NCBI GenBank assembly: GCA_019828565.1
Contig: JAHDYR010000053.1
Span: forward strand, 310,001 to 374,000
Direction of reading: 5' to 3'
DNA from: Carpediemonas membranifera
Lineage: Eukaryota; Fornicata
Length of the DNA: 64,000 nucleotides
Shown: positions 21,201 through 27,865 of the stretch, one piece after another
Layout: each line of letters begins with the position of its first letter
Position numbering within the stretch: the first letter of the stretch is position 1
Position numbers and translations under genes: made by a program
Notes under the pieces: model-generated
The model's input: the letters and a program-made list of their open reading frames with translations, nothing else
What the model was told of the DNA's origin: nothing
The model's database searches: none

Positions 21201-22986
21201 TGTGGGGCGGGATGGCAATGTTCTCGTCGGGATCTTCCAGTCGAAGGGAGAACGGCATATGCTGGCCCTGGCCTGCTTTCTTAGTGAGACTGGCGATGCA
21301 GTATGCTGGGATATCTCCCGTGTTGCTGACCCTGATCGTGCGGTTCACTTCAGTGAGGACCTCCACCGACTGAAAATCGATAGTCTTGCCTGAACCCTTG
21401 TCTGCCTCAGTCTTGCCTGAAGCAGCGAGGGGTCTGGCGACAACAGTGGGACCGCGGGCTTCAAAGAACACGGTGTGGTGAATAGCCTCGGAGTCCGGCC
21501 GGCCGTGGACCGAGAAAGGGAGTGCGATCGAGTTCTTGCCGATCTTGAGGGGCGTCACGTTGATGACGACGCTCTGCTCCGTCTGGGGAAGAATCGCGTG
21601 GTTACCGCCGTCGTGGCAGCTTACGGCTGCTGTGCCTGCGGCGTCACCCTCGAGCTTCATCAGACGCCACCATGCGCTGAAGTCTTCGGATGTGTTGCGG
21701 ACAGTGACAGTGATGGGGTACGTCTTCCCGACGAATACGTACTGCACACCCTTGTTGTCGGGCTCCTTCTCCGCGAGGATGGTCCTTGCATCCCCAGAGG
21801 CAGCCTCGATGGTCACCTTGGGAACTACGGCCTCAGCGTCGATGGGGATGGTCTCGTACTCACCCACGTCATCCACGAAGAACTTGAGGTCAGCAGTGAA
21901 CCGGCCGGGTGTGATTGTGGGCATGAACTCGACAAGGACAGTCATACTGGCGCCGGGCTCGAGGAATCCGGGGACGTCGTAGCATGGTTCTGTCGAGTCG
22001 GCTTGTTCTGCGCTCGTTGCGGTGACTGCAAAGACGTTGGAGCCAGAGGTCTGGATTGGGGCCACGGTTCCGTCGGGGCCGATGATGCGGGGGGCTACAA
22101 CACTGAACCCGACGTTGAAGTCGACCTCGTCGTCGTTGGTGACGGTAACCTCCTCACGGTGGTTGAAACCAAACGCCTTCTCACCAAAGAGGATCTTGCG
22201 CTTAGTGAGGGCGAAGCGGGGCCTGGGACACTCGTATTTCACAGTGAGCGAGACGTCGTTCCCACCCTCAACAGCCCAGGTCATTGTGGGCGAGAGTTTG
22301 CTGAGAGAGAGGACGGTTGGATGCACAGTGACGTCGATGGGGATGATCCCCTCCTTCTCCAGCGTGCCTTCTTCGATGGAGAACGTGATGGATGACGCCC
22401 CTTCGCTCTCTGCGGAGAACGCTTCCCTGGCGCGCTTGTATTTGAACTGGGCGACAATCTCGGACGTATTCTGGAGGAAGACTGTCATCGTCTTCGTAGA
22501 ACGTATGGAGACTTGACCGAAGTCGATCGTGTCAGTCTTACGCCGCTCTTCGCGTGGTGTGGCTTGGTCGCGGGGGTCGTGGAGAGTAAAGCGCAAATTA
22601 GGGCCAACAGCCTCACCAGTCAGCGTGAACGTGAGGGTAGTCTTTTTCGGAGGTCCTTCGTCGACAGTAGTGATGTGGATATGGCATATTGCCATGTGTG
22701 CGCCCGGATGCTGGGGGTTGAACGTGAAGTGAAGGAGTGGCCGCGTACCGGGATGGAGTACGTAGCCCTGTAGGTCGGTGACGGTGAACGCATCCCCTTC
22801 CACATCCACGGCAAGGCTGCAGTTCCGTGTGAAGGAACCACGTTGATAATGCAGAGCAAGACTAGAAGAAATGCGCTGTCGAATCGCGATCGTACGGAAT
22901 GATAACGACTGCTTTGTTCCATTCCATGATGCAGCTTGTAGCGAGGAGCTCGCGCCATCGTCCTTCAAGACGAATGCACGCTCCAT
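9277..22986 (-). CDS. HYDIN: HYDIN-like giant central-pair protein with many ASH/MSP-type repeats
   Basis: A single uninterrupted frame of 4569 residues. HYDIN is a projection protein of the axonemal central pair needed for normal beating. Repeated Ig-like ASH units run through the protein, each with a strand pattern like TIDFGQVSIRSTKTMTV followed by an LxNTS or LTNTG turn and a later GSVEPGSSVQVSVAF-type strand. A non-ASH insertion (about nt 17700-18420) with IVTARAPADTLDTEAL and a Glu/Arg coiled coil sits where HYDIN carries its adenylate-kinase-like segment. Length is close to animal HYDIN (about 5100). The upstream in-frame codon at 23043 is TTG, so the ATG at 22986 (MERAFVLKDDG) is chosen. 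Lys/Pro-rich linkers occur near 13780 and 16700. CFAP47 is a shorter alternative family. Confidence 0.85.
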   Translation of the reverse strand: MERAFVLKDDGASSSLQAASWNGTKQSLSFRTIAIRQRISSSLALHYQRGSFTRNCSLAVDVEGDAFTVTDLQGYVLHPGTRPLLHFTFNPQHPGAHMAICHIHITTVDEGPPKKTTLTFTLTGEAVGPNLRFTLHDPRDQATPREERRKTDTIDFGQVSIRSTKTMTVFLQNTSEIVAQFKYKRAREAFSAESEGASSITFSIEEGTLEKEGIIPIDVTVHPTVLSLSKLSPTMTWAVEGGNDVSLTVKYECPRPRFALTKRKILFGEKAFGFNHREEVTVTNDDEVDFNVGFSVVAPRIIGPDGTVAPIQTSGSNVFAVTATSAEQADSTEPCYDVPGFLEPGASMTVLVEFMPTITPGRFTADLKFFVDDVGEYETIPIDAEAVVPKVTIEAASGDARTILAEKEPDNKGVQYVFVGKTYPITVTVRNTSEDFSAWWRLMKLEGDAAGTAAVSCHDGGNHAILPQTEQSVVINVTPLKIGKNSIALPFSVHGRPDSEAIHHTVFFEARGPTVVARPLAASGKTEADKGSGKTIDFQSVEVLTEVNRTIRVSNTGDIPAYCIASLTKKAGQGQHMPFSLRLEDPDENIAIPPHKHVDIPVTLFLENTGKYAAEFVLISSHEPITGDSGRVPQRDNSDCKIAIEARGEGSTVLPVIVGDNEIRRDLEIINGIVELGQAFTGRQLTRTVTLANYGLTAQTVSWLCEIPVTEGEGENKRTKLVTFNPAAPKDGPRPSFTLNSPKETIPRQSQVTFALTGTSKTPSKLDEHWFIQVANADGKGGGSAKTAFSPRLRATFIEPLFKVSSDAMAFNYEYQPEHDGDYEGALVKSQTFSITNASQLDLVAKLVCPAPFVLTEVLPADSDAEPAVVTGGSVDREFAAGSIRRFTLTFDPLVASPGREFVNIKDKLLIRVERHDHVHPISLKATVAYPDVSCDGLDLAGNPLVSFGTCLNDSVQTRRLRLTNTCGLDTPVRIKWSYLEAKQEVEQAKEDGRYIPSNRTFEITPTAFEMAKGESVDITVTYHAHADTACSCTALAHIEGGPTRKLRLSGSASGIAYTLSNDTVEMDPTLFTTAVSKEVVLSNTGLVPFKFAIHCPPHSHLRAEPSGGTLFPAGSGSRSTTPIQLVVDPSVPRHYDITATLRVGFLEPRPIRVAGVATFQRMALSLPRETELDDTILPEPHTQEELEAEADRLAVVEAVGANESLANATTAVVTAGGLRPRRVASAGGLNGMLRSAVYATYRHSFGPVLWDGSATVTFTLKNYGPSKMTFTPDQQLMASHGLKMDPPKLSPVAVGDSTTIKIELRPQSLKTRDPNESSLRKTGGMPFFVNIPIRPNNGMGVAVRFEAVIVTPRLSTIPPSLSFGEVFLGQAQKLRLKLHNAEPLPCDFAVTQTVFNSKGKTPTVTLDPPAGTVPPTGDLEIDAIFTPIEAGKNSASVALKVANSKLLHVSATGTGVDPEITIGPSEVEIPAMLPRSTLGSHAPVELVNNSAHPIEVFCMDFDSTFRKEFAARKEFGGYLDDRAIIPIENVADKTEDAPIPPVVIVTARAPADTLDTEALVDSIAQVWGADVVRGGMDALTEEIAQRTFPPSDPVVFHLSELLPMSDCPEHKASLSKGNASRESLPAPADPVADSHKAIAQAILDKSAVAVEEGDSLSETLRTMPFPVHFLALDIPAALPVFRSIARIEEQIDSLPDAPELPTEVKDVDEEDWERMSGAERELIQFKRRQHKRELTTLRRRREFLQKQLLDARDELEDAMARQPVPSGGIHRSIVPDKSASDDGIRELFQEEVQFKPPAPFDGYGENERFEVVYRPKTAPSNTTAIRNPAGKFVPCQDSSVVFTIVDTVPKPPRRPSNAHQTPASPRLSRSSSRGSRASLSEAAEPAKTEPTPVHARWTIPAGKKKVVYALFKSDIACTVRRTLTFGVVGLSTRSWPVLLKATATLPAINTSPHVLLPGSNKGAENAVTGWIPSSTEPVKGPVTRLDSIGLFSFGSLRLNRHRFTPAPWVTDQGAVDCTGVAWDTGPEMPHKHHVQTVALVNVEPLPIKAKLVWRYGGHGKSRELKTIEADPTITECELAPPVAEKKGEKNPKAKGKAPPPAEPVRIFDSKTEYEESSCFHTSESELTIAPGELKTVQVLAYPDVFGPVEDQLLITMENNPSPVVVPFKVVGDVPRIRMASETVEFERLLLNRTATMTATITNSSSLHAVWRLSPESKEKLAKADMSIAPECGLLLGRRGQSSTDLTVTFQSKCVEKFEEDIVIEVYDQTEVPKAIVAQLVEKKPVPNAPRRKKDGKKPVDPYAPAFADALPSPIHTTACKVHAEGYRIGVELDMPDNAPHVDFENLRVNEVRETEITLRNTGVYDIRYKFLVSAELNGLLVVDKVGGILPIAPPETKQVKGAPVVAPGKVKVAFGVDREFFYASNKAMLVQIIEDATGEVVDTLPIPAKASATFNKWKLTPARSLSFGALADGAVKTRQFELANTGAFPFNFTFGQSEEIKRIEQARFAAAAEQKTARLTAVKNGEVAPVRPSTGAKAPKPTKGETPVLAGDPVVVTPAELGGELTLAGGMFTLTPAHGSVEPGSSVQVSVAFTAHGQWAGTELIGLDITGRDPAESAGPEVGDIEPENLCGVRYTVDGESSVPGIDVENYASIFEEHKIVSRAGEDTSVVDDTFVFVRQGKDGGVFQFGQVLPGVTKQARYKLTNPFKVPVALDIAVDGRDPARPSTSSGAKGAKTPAKAGKPADEPPSAFTVEPSHVYLAPRQSVYVTCSFKPTHMAVYEANFAVTAEVGETSTQPVTARKGGKGASEPKQPALAAHQQLRFTVRGEGSLPHIQLTHPEPVPASEIEARLAESVVAPAADKTKGKGRPGSQSKPRAGGSEVADQYALFFGKNMMNTQTHRKVVVRCVGQIAATVRGSLVRSVDDQLVRAGGNCPFRLNGGALVSVDQLDGSDSATIQVTYAPASDSDHDSKFALRLTVDNNEYETVAIPLFGTAYSTDIVAAELPGDETSIVRIGDAFTGASKTVSFKLVNTSRQLFTFDWKQNDEIRKRLADLAEPDDPKAKTKTAKKPAKAESVVMSNIPDGVTVEPESGELGPGQELLVDVTFRADEPVAYTPDTTALQCYYRPVLPEGETSEEVCLRLGLVCTCGNPEFSLGIEPEDMKFVEDGEEVTVKSYHIQFAGTIMYETRAVTVPLANTGSVAVEYSWMVERKEIEGDIGVQADPGFTVAPAHGSVPPGETAQLSFQFHPQQAMAYEGFAALTVAGLEHEMEDEAHAHKFLVYLDSATLQPDIHFNLDVSQQYLLNTADLRPPESGWERSEAKVFRIDATGLRVRKSGHFTAIVPVVPGQAFTREPTFRWLPVGDKPKSLAVTTASGSLIRDQATSSYRKQMSFEFIPTHMERVEAYLNLEVSVQGRPRNIVPFLVLGFPSEPDVSVNRSSINFGSLLIGSEQEQVKAVTLTNNSEMTLSFRDFAVQLARGDKTPPAVTIEPAEGHIDANSSVELAIKFRPTEEREYNYQIVGRVDRKETPISINVKGVGFAVHEELILAGPEPVKLRYDSPSEIDLGTIFLQEKRAQLFRLVNNGRFPMNFAIRAPDNRHMSVLPVSGTVAPGAHGELTLSFFPQTEVTLKETVAVSVASGHKYLLDVTGKAVRPKLAFNLTKHDFGPQFIYHGGMSEDSIAHVDIVITNKDQHTLSVDPGFDATKVPHLEMRDAAPTILAPGESTTFRLMFKPRQATHYRDMIPFVINGLLTMHVTVEGSGTPLALECASKDVSIGAINVGTKRTREVRFTNRSKAPMKVKLCMPSIPPYLRVGLVNETVAPKRRPGMPEQVKSTATPTPQEEIELKPDHHGMVMISYEPRGRTHFNDVPVSVEVAGDVIELFKVSGAALGRSLRLDTEQLVFPPVVYGNKVTRVLKLQNDGDIDTHFRWDIEKLKPHFSIDKTSGVIDRNSDIDIVVTFEPTSIDESIVVRDVQCAFVMDDDSTKSVHDPVAVTFSGASVAVASATETIALECPVRGTAVKTVSIANPTEREWRLRPSVMATSQLQKTIRAAKGESVEEAEVQKDDDLYGGQPFSTVDVLVVPARGSKDITVTFKPQRMTTEPVLGSLLVPLPDGTAKLISLEGTATAPEDAGHHTWETIAKFSYKTEVDVSNWLPVSQRFTAELVLRDAYEAKIDVPKTSKSGSRPSSRRQSSAGTPQPGVSRGVRNPALLESASVTGPAAIDVPSLTSRDYAITFFSHVAGVFLGDIVLTNARTGEYIKHTFEYTARPPGVVSAISLETLARKPAVHTLRLENPLESPVTFTSACPDAAVFLPQTVALKPKSSSTIDVTYRPLVPTDKGGPVETELTFTSDKLGVLRHKLSLTARDPPPEESLHFECPLGNVQEQIGRITSLKDSAVTYKVSCDSADFTVPATLAAPAATDVNGVEVQIPIQFVPSSLGDTRAIVTIADPSGGTFTIPLSGRCKHPQPQGPFDISLNGSVQIQFKSPFKSPVVMTYQILGGSSAFILPVTRETLAPDKAINITVQYKPTTPVRAPATLVVSATTGSEGGLVRWEFYLNGKGN

Positions 22987-23157
22987 CGTTCGTGATTTCT
23001 GGCATAAAGTGCACCTCCAGATTTTGCGCCATTTATGAGACAAGGCACGTAGTACACGAGGCTACACTGAGTATATTGTAGCGCTGGCATCCTTTCCCAC
23101 TTTTTGCGGAGCATAATCTGCGCGTCCCTTGATCGACAAGACATATTTCATACAGTC
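22987..23157. promoter_or_regulatory. Divergent promoter region, HYDIN-like / Sds3-like
   Basis: 171 bases separate the start codons of two oppositely transcribed genes, so both promoters must lie here or within the genes. No defined motif is claimed. Confidence 0.4.
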
Positions 23158-23820
23158 ATGGCGGAACCCGAAGACGTCAGGGACAAGATCGCGATCCTTT
23201 GCTCGCAGTTGCATGACAAGTACTCCAACGAAATTCGCAATGCCGTCAAGCAGGTCCAAAAGGGCAACCATCCCGCCATTACTGAGCGTCTGGAATCCCT
23301 CAAGGCAGCGCATGAGAAGAAAATCAAGGAATCCGAGGAAAAGAAGCAGCGTAGCTCACAAGAAATCCTCGATCGGTACAAGGTTGCCCGCGAAGAAGCA
23401 CTCCATCGTCTTCAGACGGCCATGTACGACGCGAAGAGGATGCTTCTCTCAGACGTCGAGTTCCAGCGCAACATGTTCGCCGCTGAACTTCGTAAGTACG
23501 GCATGACCGAGGAGCTCCCCAAGGTTCCCAGCCCGCCATTTGAACTCCTCGACGAGCCTGCACAACACCTCAAACGCGCCCCTGAGGAGGAGGATGAGGA
23601 AATGGAGGAGAAGCCTGACGACGCAGAAGAGGATGAGAAGAAGGAACCGGAGGCTGCTGAAGAAGAGGAGAAGGTGACGGAGGAGGAGGAGGAACCTGAG
23701 GAGCAGGCTGAACAGGCGGATGTCGTGGGCGACGACGCCGGGAATGCTGAGCCTACCGAGCCTGTCGAGGAAGCGAAGGCCGAGGAGCCTGCAGTTGACG
23801 AGGACGAGCCCATCGAGTGA
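23158..23820 (+). CDS. Sds3/BRMS1-like protein, putative Sin3-HDAC complex subunit
   Basis: 220 residues. The first 110 form a long charged helix with the Sds3 spacing: an initial L..QL helix, then QVQKGNHPAITERLESLKA, equivalent to the LQEGTHPE...RL.SL block of SUDS3. The block AAHEKKIKESEEKKQ follows, then a Y..AREEAL segment. Family members dimerise through this coil and bridge the histone deacetylase and Sin3. The C-terminal third is a Glu/Asp-rich tail (about residues 140-220) that may contact histones or basic partners. The ATG at 23158 is chosen because upstream in-frame codons have no ATG. The gene is head-to-head with the HYDIN-like gene, with 171 bases between the two starts, so the two probably share a divergent promoter region. 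The coiled-coil match could be partly compositional. Confidence 0.6.
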   Translation: MAEPEDVRDKIAILCSQLHDKYSNEIRNAVKQVQKGNHPAITERLESLKAAHEKKIKESEEKKQRSSQEILDRYKVAREEALHRLQTAMYDAKRMLLSDVEFQRNMFAAELRKYGMTEELPKVPSPPFELLDEPAQHLKRAPEEEDEEMEEKPDDAEEDEKKEPEAAEEEEKVTEEEEEPEEQAEQADVVGDDAGNAEPTEPVEEAKAEEPAVDEDEPIE

Positions 23821-23995
23821 GCGACGCCACCATCGTATTAAACCACGCGCCCTGTTTTGTCGAGTTTTTAAAGATAATAATGCACAAGGCGATGAGGGGA
23901 ATGATTGGGGCGAGGCGAGTCTATCGCGCCCCAGCTCATGCCCTGGATTGCGCATTGGTCCATCCTTCGTTGAAGAATCGACTCCGTGGCGAGTT

Positions 23996-25489
23996 ATGGC
24001 AAAACACGACGAAAAACCAGGCCTAGACATGAACAGCAAGCGATACCGCCTTGCTGATCTTAGCGAGGAACGCGTACGATCTCTTGCTTCATCGTCAGTT
24101 CTTCAGAACTATCGCCAGCAGCTTAAAACTAGCGCGGACATGTTTTTCGATGAACCAGAACCATCAACGCTATCCCCGACAACAAGAACACCAACAGCGC
24201 CGCGAGTTCGTGCTTCTCCGCAACAGACCCAGGTTATGAACCTGCAACATCGTGATTCCCCGCAACAACTCCTCAAGAACCGAGAATCACCGCAACAACG
24301 AATGGAATCCCCAAGCTCCGCCCCCATTCCCCACCAAATCACACGGCGTTCGGCGCAGAGAGCTGAGACTGAGTCAGCGATCCTTGAGGACATCCTTCTG
24401 GCCATCCAGAGCCTCGAACACGCCACCCGGTCGAACCAGGCAACACTCAGCGACCTCGTGCGGCAAGTAGGCGCGCTCACCGCTGCCCAGCAACAGGTGC
24501 TGTCCCGCCCCGCGACTATGGTTGGCGGAAGCCCCTCGAGGTCGCCAGAGAACATGCGCCCGGCACAGGCGAGCCCGGCATATATTGAGGGCACGCAGCC
24601 GGACCAGCCAAAGCGGAAGAAGAAGAACATTTTCCGCATGCTTGCGCCCATTGGCCGTAAGAAGAAGGGCAAACACGGCAAGTCCACACACCCCAGGATC
24701 GTACGAGCGTTGGACATCGACGAGACGTCCTCCAGAGCCATGTCCGCAGCCTCACTGACTGATTTTGACTTTGACTCGACTCATAAGTCACGGTCGACCA
24801 GGTCTGGTCTCGGAGAGGTTACGAGGGTGAGCCCAGACTGCGAGGAGGACGAGCCGCCGACTAGACCCCCTGCTATCCCTGTGGAGCCTGCTGAGCCCGT
24901 GAGAGAAGCGGTGAGGCCAACACTCCCAATAGATGTGGTGGAGGCAGCGGTCGACCATGAAGGCGTGCAGGCGGAGCTGACTGACACAGACCCTGCCGAC
25001 TCGCCTCGCCAGGACCCCGCGGCAGCTGTAACAGAAGAGTCCGCACCCACGGTACAGCAGGCAGAGGTTCTACCCGACGCTGAGGCCGACTCCGAGGCCA
25101 ACGCTGAGCTCGACCCCACCGCCCTTTCCCCAGTCCCGGAGCCCGCCGCCCCGTTCCACCGCGCTCCTGTACCCGAACCACAAGAAGCCACCCCAGGCTC
25201 ACCCGACTCGCTGGCGCTGTCAGACGACGGAGTGGTGGAGACGGGGGTGACCGAGTACCCCCTCTCCCCCGCCCTGCACAGCTCGACCGCGGAGCTGCCC
25301 ACCGTGACCGACAGTGAGCTCGACGAAGCGGAGTTGGCTCAGGCGGGGCACGATAAGTCTGCTGAGGACGCCGAGGTGGCTGCGTTGATGCCAACCAGGG
25401 CGCTAGGTAGCCCTGATTTCCCCTCGTATACGCCCCCTGAAGATGAGAGCGACTCCGGCCCTGGGACGCGGCTACCGGGCCTCGCATGA
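23996..25489 (+). CDS. Long disordered protein with SPQQ repeats
   Basis: 497 residues from the ATG at 23996; an ATG at 24029 (MNSKRYRLADLSEE) is an alternative. The N-terminus is helical. A Ser/Pro/Gln region at about residues 65-105 repeats an SPQQ core three times (ASPQQTQ, DSPQQLL, ESPQQRM). A helical segment, ILEDILLAIQSLEH, lies near residue 130. A strongly basic patch, PKRKKKNIFRMLAPIGRKKKGK (about residues 200-225), could be a nuclear signal or a membrane- or microtubule-binding patch. The rest is acidic, Pro/Ala/Glu-rich and low in predicted structure. I recognise no family. A GTAAAC motif follows the stop directly (25491). Confidence 0.65.
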   Translation: MAKHDEKPGLDMNSKRYRLADLSEERVRSLASSSVLQNYRQQLKTSADMFFDEPEPSTLSPTTRTPTAPRVRASPQQTQVMNLQHRDSPQQLLKNRESPQQRMESPSSAPIPHQITRRSAQRAETESAILEDILLAIQSLEHATRSNQATLSDLVRQVGALTAAQQQVLSRPATMVGGSPSRSPENMRPAQASPAYIEGTQPDQPKRKKKNIFRMLAPIGRKKKGKHGKSTHPRIVRALDIDETSSRAMSAASLTDFDFDSTHKSRSTRSGLGEVTRVSPDCEEDEPPTRPPAIPVEPAEPVREAVRPTLPIDVVEAAVDHEGVQAELTDTDPADSPRQDPAAAVTEESAPTVQQAEVLPDAEADSEANAELDPTALSPVPEPAAPFHRAPVPEPQEATPGSPDSLALSDDGVVETGVTEYPLSPALHSSTAELPTVTDSELDEAELAQAGHDKSAEDAEVAALMPTRALGSPDFPSYTPPEDESDSGPGTRLPGLA

Positions 25490-25588
25490 TGTAAACTACT
25501 ACTGCTAGTGAGTGCGGACGGTGTATTGGATGATTTACTGGTCAGCGGAGTCGTTTGAGTTGGGATTGAATGAAAGAGTGAAAGCACA

Positions 25589-26392
25589 ATGGCCACCGTC
25601 GGAAGTGTGGAGCATTTCATCAATGAAATCATCCCTCCTACTGATATATGCATGGAGAATGACCCTATTGGCCTCCACGTAGGCGACAGAGCGGCGCCAG
25701 TGACCAAAGTGCTCGTTTGCCTCGATGTGGACGCGGACACGCTGGCCGAAGCCAAAGAGCACGGCTGTGAGATGATTTTAGCTCACCATCCACTCATATT
25801 CCGCCCTCTGAAAGACGTTGTTGCTGGAAACGCATTCGACACCTCGTCGCTTGTCTTCGATGCCGTCCGTTCCGGGGTCGCCATCATGACCGCCCACACC
25901 AACCTGGACAAGTCTGACTACGGTACCAACGCTGCCATCGCCTCTGCCATTGGCTATGACTACTCCACAGCCATGCCGATCGATGCCACGGGTCTCTTGA
26001 GAAAGTTCGATGCTGTTGACGGCACAACAACCAAGTCTCTCGCCCAGAAGCTGGCGTGCAAGCTGAATGTCCCAGTAGTGAACATGACTACAACAAACGC
26101 CAATCGCCCAGTCGCCTCCTTCGCCATGTGCTCGGGCGCAGGCTTCAGCTTCCTCTCCGACGTGGTCAAGTCCGGGGCCGACCTCTTCATCACGGGGGAT
26201 GTGGGCTACCACGAGGCACAGGCTGCCCGGGCGGCCGGGGTCGACCTGATCGACATCCAGCATTACTCGGAAGGGATGTTCATGGAAGTGCTGGTGCCCA
26301 TGTTGAATGCTCGTGGGGCGGACGAGAGGGGCGGAGTGGAGTTTATTGCGTCGAAGAAGCAGCATAACGTGTGGACACCCATCACTGTTTAG
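25589..26392 (+). CDS. NIF3: NIF3-like metal-binding protein (DUF34 family)
   Basis: 267 residues, the usual length of the short NIF3 form. Motifs appear in family order: NDPIGLHVGD near residue 25, VLVCLDVDADT, the metal-site ILAHHPLIF near residue 65, TAHTNLD near residue 103, DLFITGDVGYHEA near residue 205 and IQHYSEG near residue 230. The di-metal ligands (His-His in HHPLIF, Asp in NLD, His and Glu in HYSEG) are present. NIF3 proteins are widespread and bind two metal ions; the GTP cyclohydrolase name attached to some homologues is not proven for eukaryotes, so no reaction is asserted. The ATG at 25589 is the first in frame. The stop is TAG. Confidence 0.93.
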   Translation: MATVGSVEHFINEIIPPTDICMENDPIGLHVGDRAAPVTKVLVCLDVDADTLAEAKEHGCEMILAHHPLIFRPLKDVVAGNAFDTSSLVFDAVRSGVAIMTAHTNLDKSDYGTNAAIASAIGYDYSTAMPIDATGLLRKFDAVDGTTTKSLAQKLACKLNVPVVNMTTTNANRPVASFAMCSGAGFSFLSDVVKSGADLFITGDVGYHEAQAARAAGVDLIDIQHYSEGMFMEVLVPMLNARGADERGGVEFIASKKQHNVWTPITV

Positions 26393-26552
26393 ATCCCGCG
26401 GAGAAGAGTAAAGATAAGCCTGCCGCGAATGAGCCTGAGCCTGGGCCTGGAGATTGTGTCTGTGGCCGTCGCTGGTCATTGCAGTCCTACAGCGCTGGTC
26501 GAGTCGGAAAGTCGATATTGCGGAAGCTCCCTGTAGCACGGCGCAAAAGTCG

Positions 26553-27114
26553 ATGGTTTTCGAGGTCGTTCATCCTGACGGCAGCGTGATAGTATATGTT
26601 AACCCAAAGCAGTTTCAAGCGATCATGAGGCGCAGGACGTCCGGAATCGTCCTTCGTCGCCTCCCGGTATGTTTCCTCGCCAAATCTTACTCAGAAACGG
26701 ACGCACTTCGCAGGAAGACCGCGCGATGAGACAGGAAAGTATGTTGTGGTTCATGACCGCGAGAACCGAGTCCCAATCACCATTCCCAACCCGACCACAG
26801 GTACTACCATCATTCCCAACGAGCCAGAGCCAGAGCCGACGTCTGACGGCCTTGGCGCAATGCCCCGTACCACTGCGCAGTCATCCGACCCGCCCAGATC
26901 TGAAACTCAGCCCGCTCCATCCCGCCGAGGCGGTGCCCGACGCCGCCCGGCTCCGAGGGCCACCGTGAACAGCCAAGTGAATCCCGGGACGACCACGAGA
27001 GGGCCCTCAGATGAGAGCTCGCCCAGTGCTGCGGGACTGCCGGGGGCCGAGTCAGGGGCGGTGTTTGGCCGGGCGATGAGCATGGTGGAGCTATGCAACA
27101 AGCTGTTTTGCTGA
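26553..27114 (+). CDS. NF-YA (HAP2)-like CCAAT-box factor subunit, divergent (two exons)
   Basis: Exons 26553-26666 and 26695-27114 give 177 residues. NF-YA joins an NF-YB/NF-YC histone-fold pair to read CCAAT boxes. Exon 1 ends with the subunit-association helix, YVNPKQFQAIMRRR, matching the family's YVNAKQYxRIxxRR. After removal of a 28-nt intron, exon 2 opens with THFAGRPRDETGKYV, which aligns with HAMNRPRGEGGRFF of the DNA-binding segment. The match across this junction is what supports the splice. The linker between the two halves is short and the HESRH core that reads DNA is missing. The remaining 110 residues are Pro/Arg/Ser-rich. CCAAT recognition may therefore be altered or lost. Confidence 0.65.
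26667..26694 (+). other. Spliceosomal intron, 28 nt
   Basis: Starts GTATGT, ends CTTACTCAG, phase 0, not a multiple of three. It joins the two halves of the NF-YA-like core. An AG at 26713 would give a different frame with no family match. Confidence 0.7.
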
Positions 27115-27487
27115 GGCAGTGCGCTTTCGTACTGAAGATCGGGCGAGGGATAGTCTCTCTGGTCCCAAGCTCACTGTTGTCTGAGTTCGCCGGGTGGTAA
27201 CTTCGGCAGAGTGTCACAGTAAACCTGTTAAATACGTAAACGGCAGTAGGCCATTCATTCATTCCATGCTGCATGATCCACCGAGAGCCAGACACAGTTT
27301 GACCCGCCCCGAGATTGCCTTCTCTCCCAGGATCATCAATACTGAGTCAGCCTGTGAGCATCATTCGACTCAACAACTGCCAGGGCAGTCTTTCCGACGA
27401 TCTCAAGTCGCCCGATACGCTTGGATTCCATTCATCAGCTGGCACTTGGACCACTAAAGACCAACCTCGCACAGAATCACTGGACGA
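27115..27487. other. Intergenic gap before ferredoxin
   Basis: About 370 bases with stops in all frames. Apart from a short ATTC repetition near 27255, I see no structure. Confidence 0.4.
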
Positions 27488-27865
27488 ATGCTTTCCACTC
27501 TTTCCAAGGTTTGTGCCCGCATGGTCTCATTGTAGCTAATACAGACCATCTCTCTGGACTTTGCCCGCATGGCCTCCACCGTTACCATCAAATACCCCGG
27601 TGTCCCCGATATTGCTGCTGCTGTTGGCGAGAGACTCGATAAGGTCCTGAAGGAGGCTGTTCCCGGCTTCAAGAACTCCTGCAACGGCGCCGCTGTGTGC
27701 ACCAAGTGCATGGTCTCCATCAATACCGACCACCTCTCCAAGCTCCCTCCCGTGACCGAGGATGAGGCTGACGGCCTTGAGGACGTCGATGCTGAGCCTA
27801 ACCAGCGCCTCACTTGCCAGATCAATGTCACGAACGACATGGACGGCCTTGAAATCATTGCGTAA
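27488..27865 (+). CDS. [2Fe-2S] ferredoxin with organelle presequence (two exons)
   Basis: 113 residues from exons 27488-27508 and 27545-27865. It is an adrenodoxin-type electron carrier; in anaerobic mitochondrion-related organelles it serves hydrogenase, pyruvate:ferredoxin oxidoreductase or Fe-S assembly. Cluster ligands are seen as C-x5-C-x2-C in SCNGAAVCTKC plus a distant Cys in RLTCQINV. The mature domain begins at TVTIKYPG. Splicing out 27509-27544 adds MLSTLSK and TISLDFAR to the front, giving an Arg-ending, hydroxylated, net positive leader typical of mitochondrial presequences. Translation from the internal ATG at 27569 would give a 98-residue form without it. The stop overlaps a GTAAAT motif. 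Confidence 0.9.
27509..27544 (+). other. Spliceosomal intron, 36 nt, in ferredoxin presequence
   Basis: Starts GTTTGT, ends CTAATACAG, phase 0. Length is a multiple of three but it holds an in-frame TAG. Splicing joins MLSTLSK to the downstream open frame. Confidence 0.8.

Noticed and set aside
9386-22773. Many long plus-strand open frames across the HYDIN-like region
   Set aside because: They are antisense shadows of the high-GC3 minus-strand gene, with no start context, motifs or codon pattern of their own.
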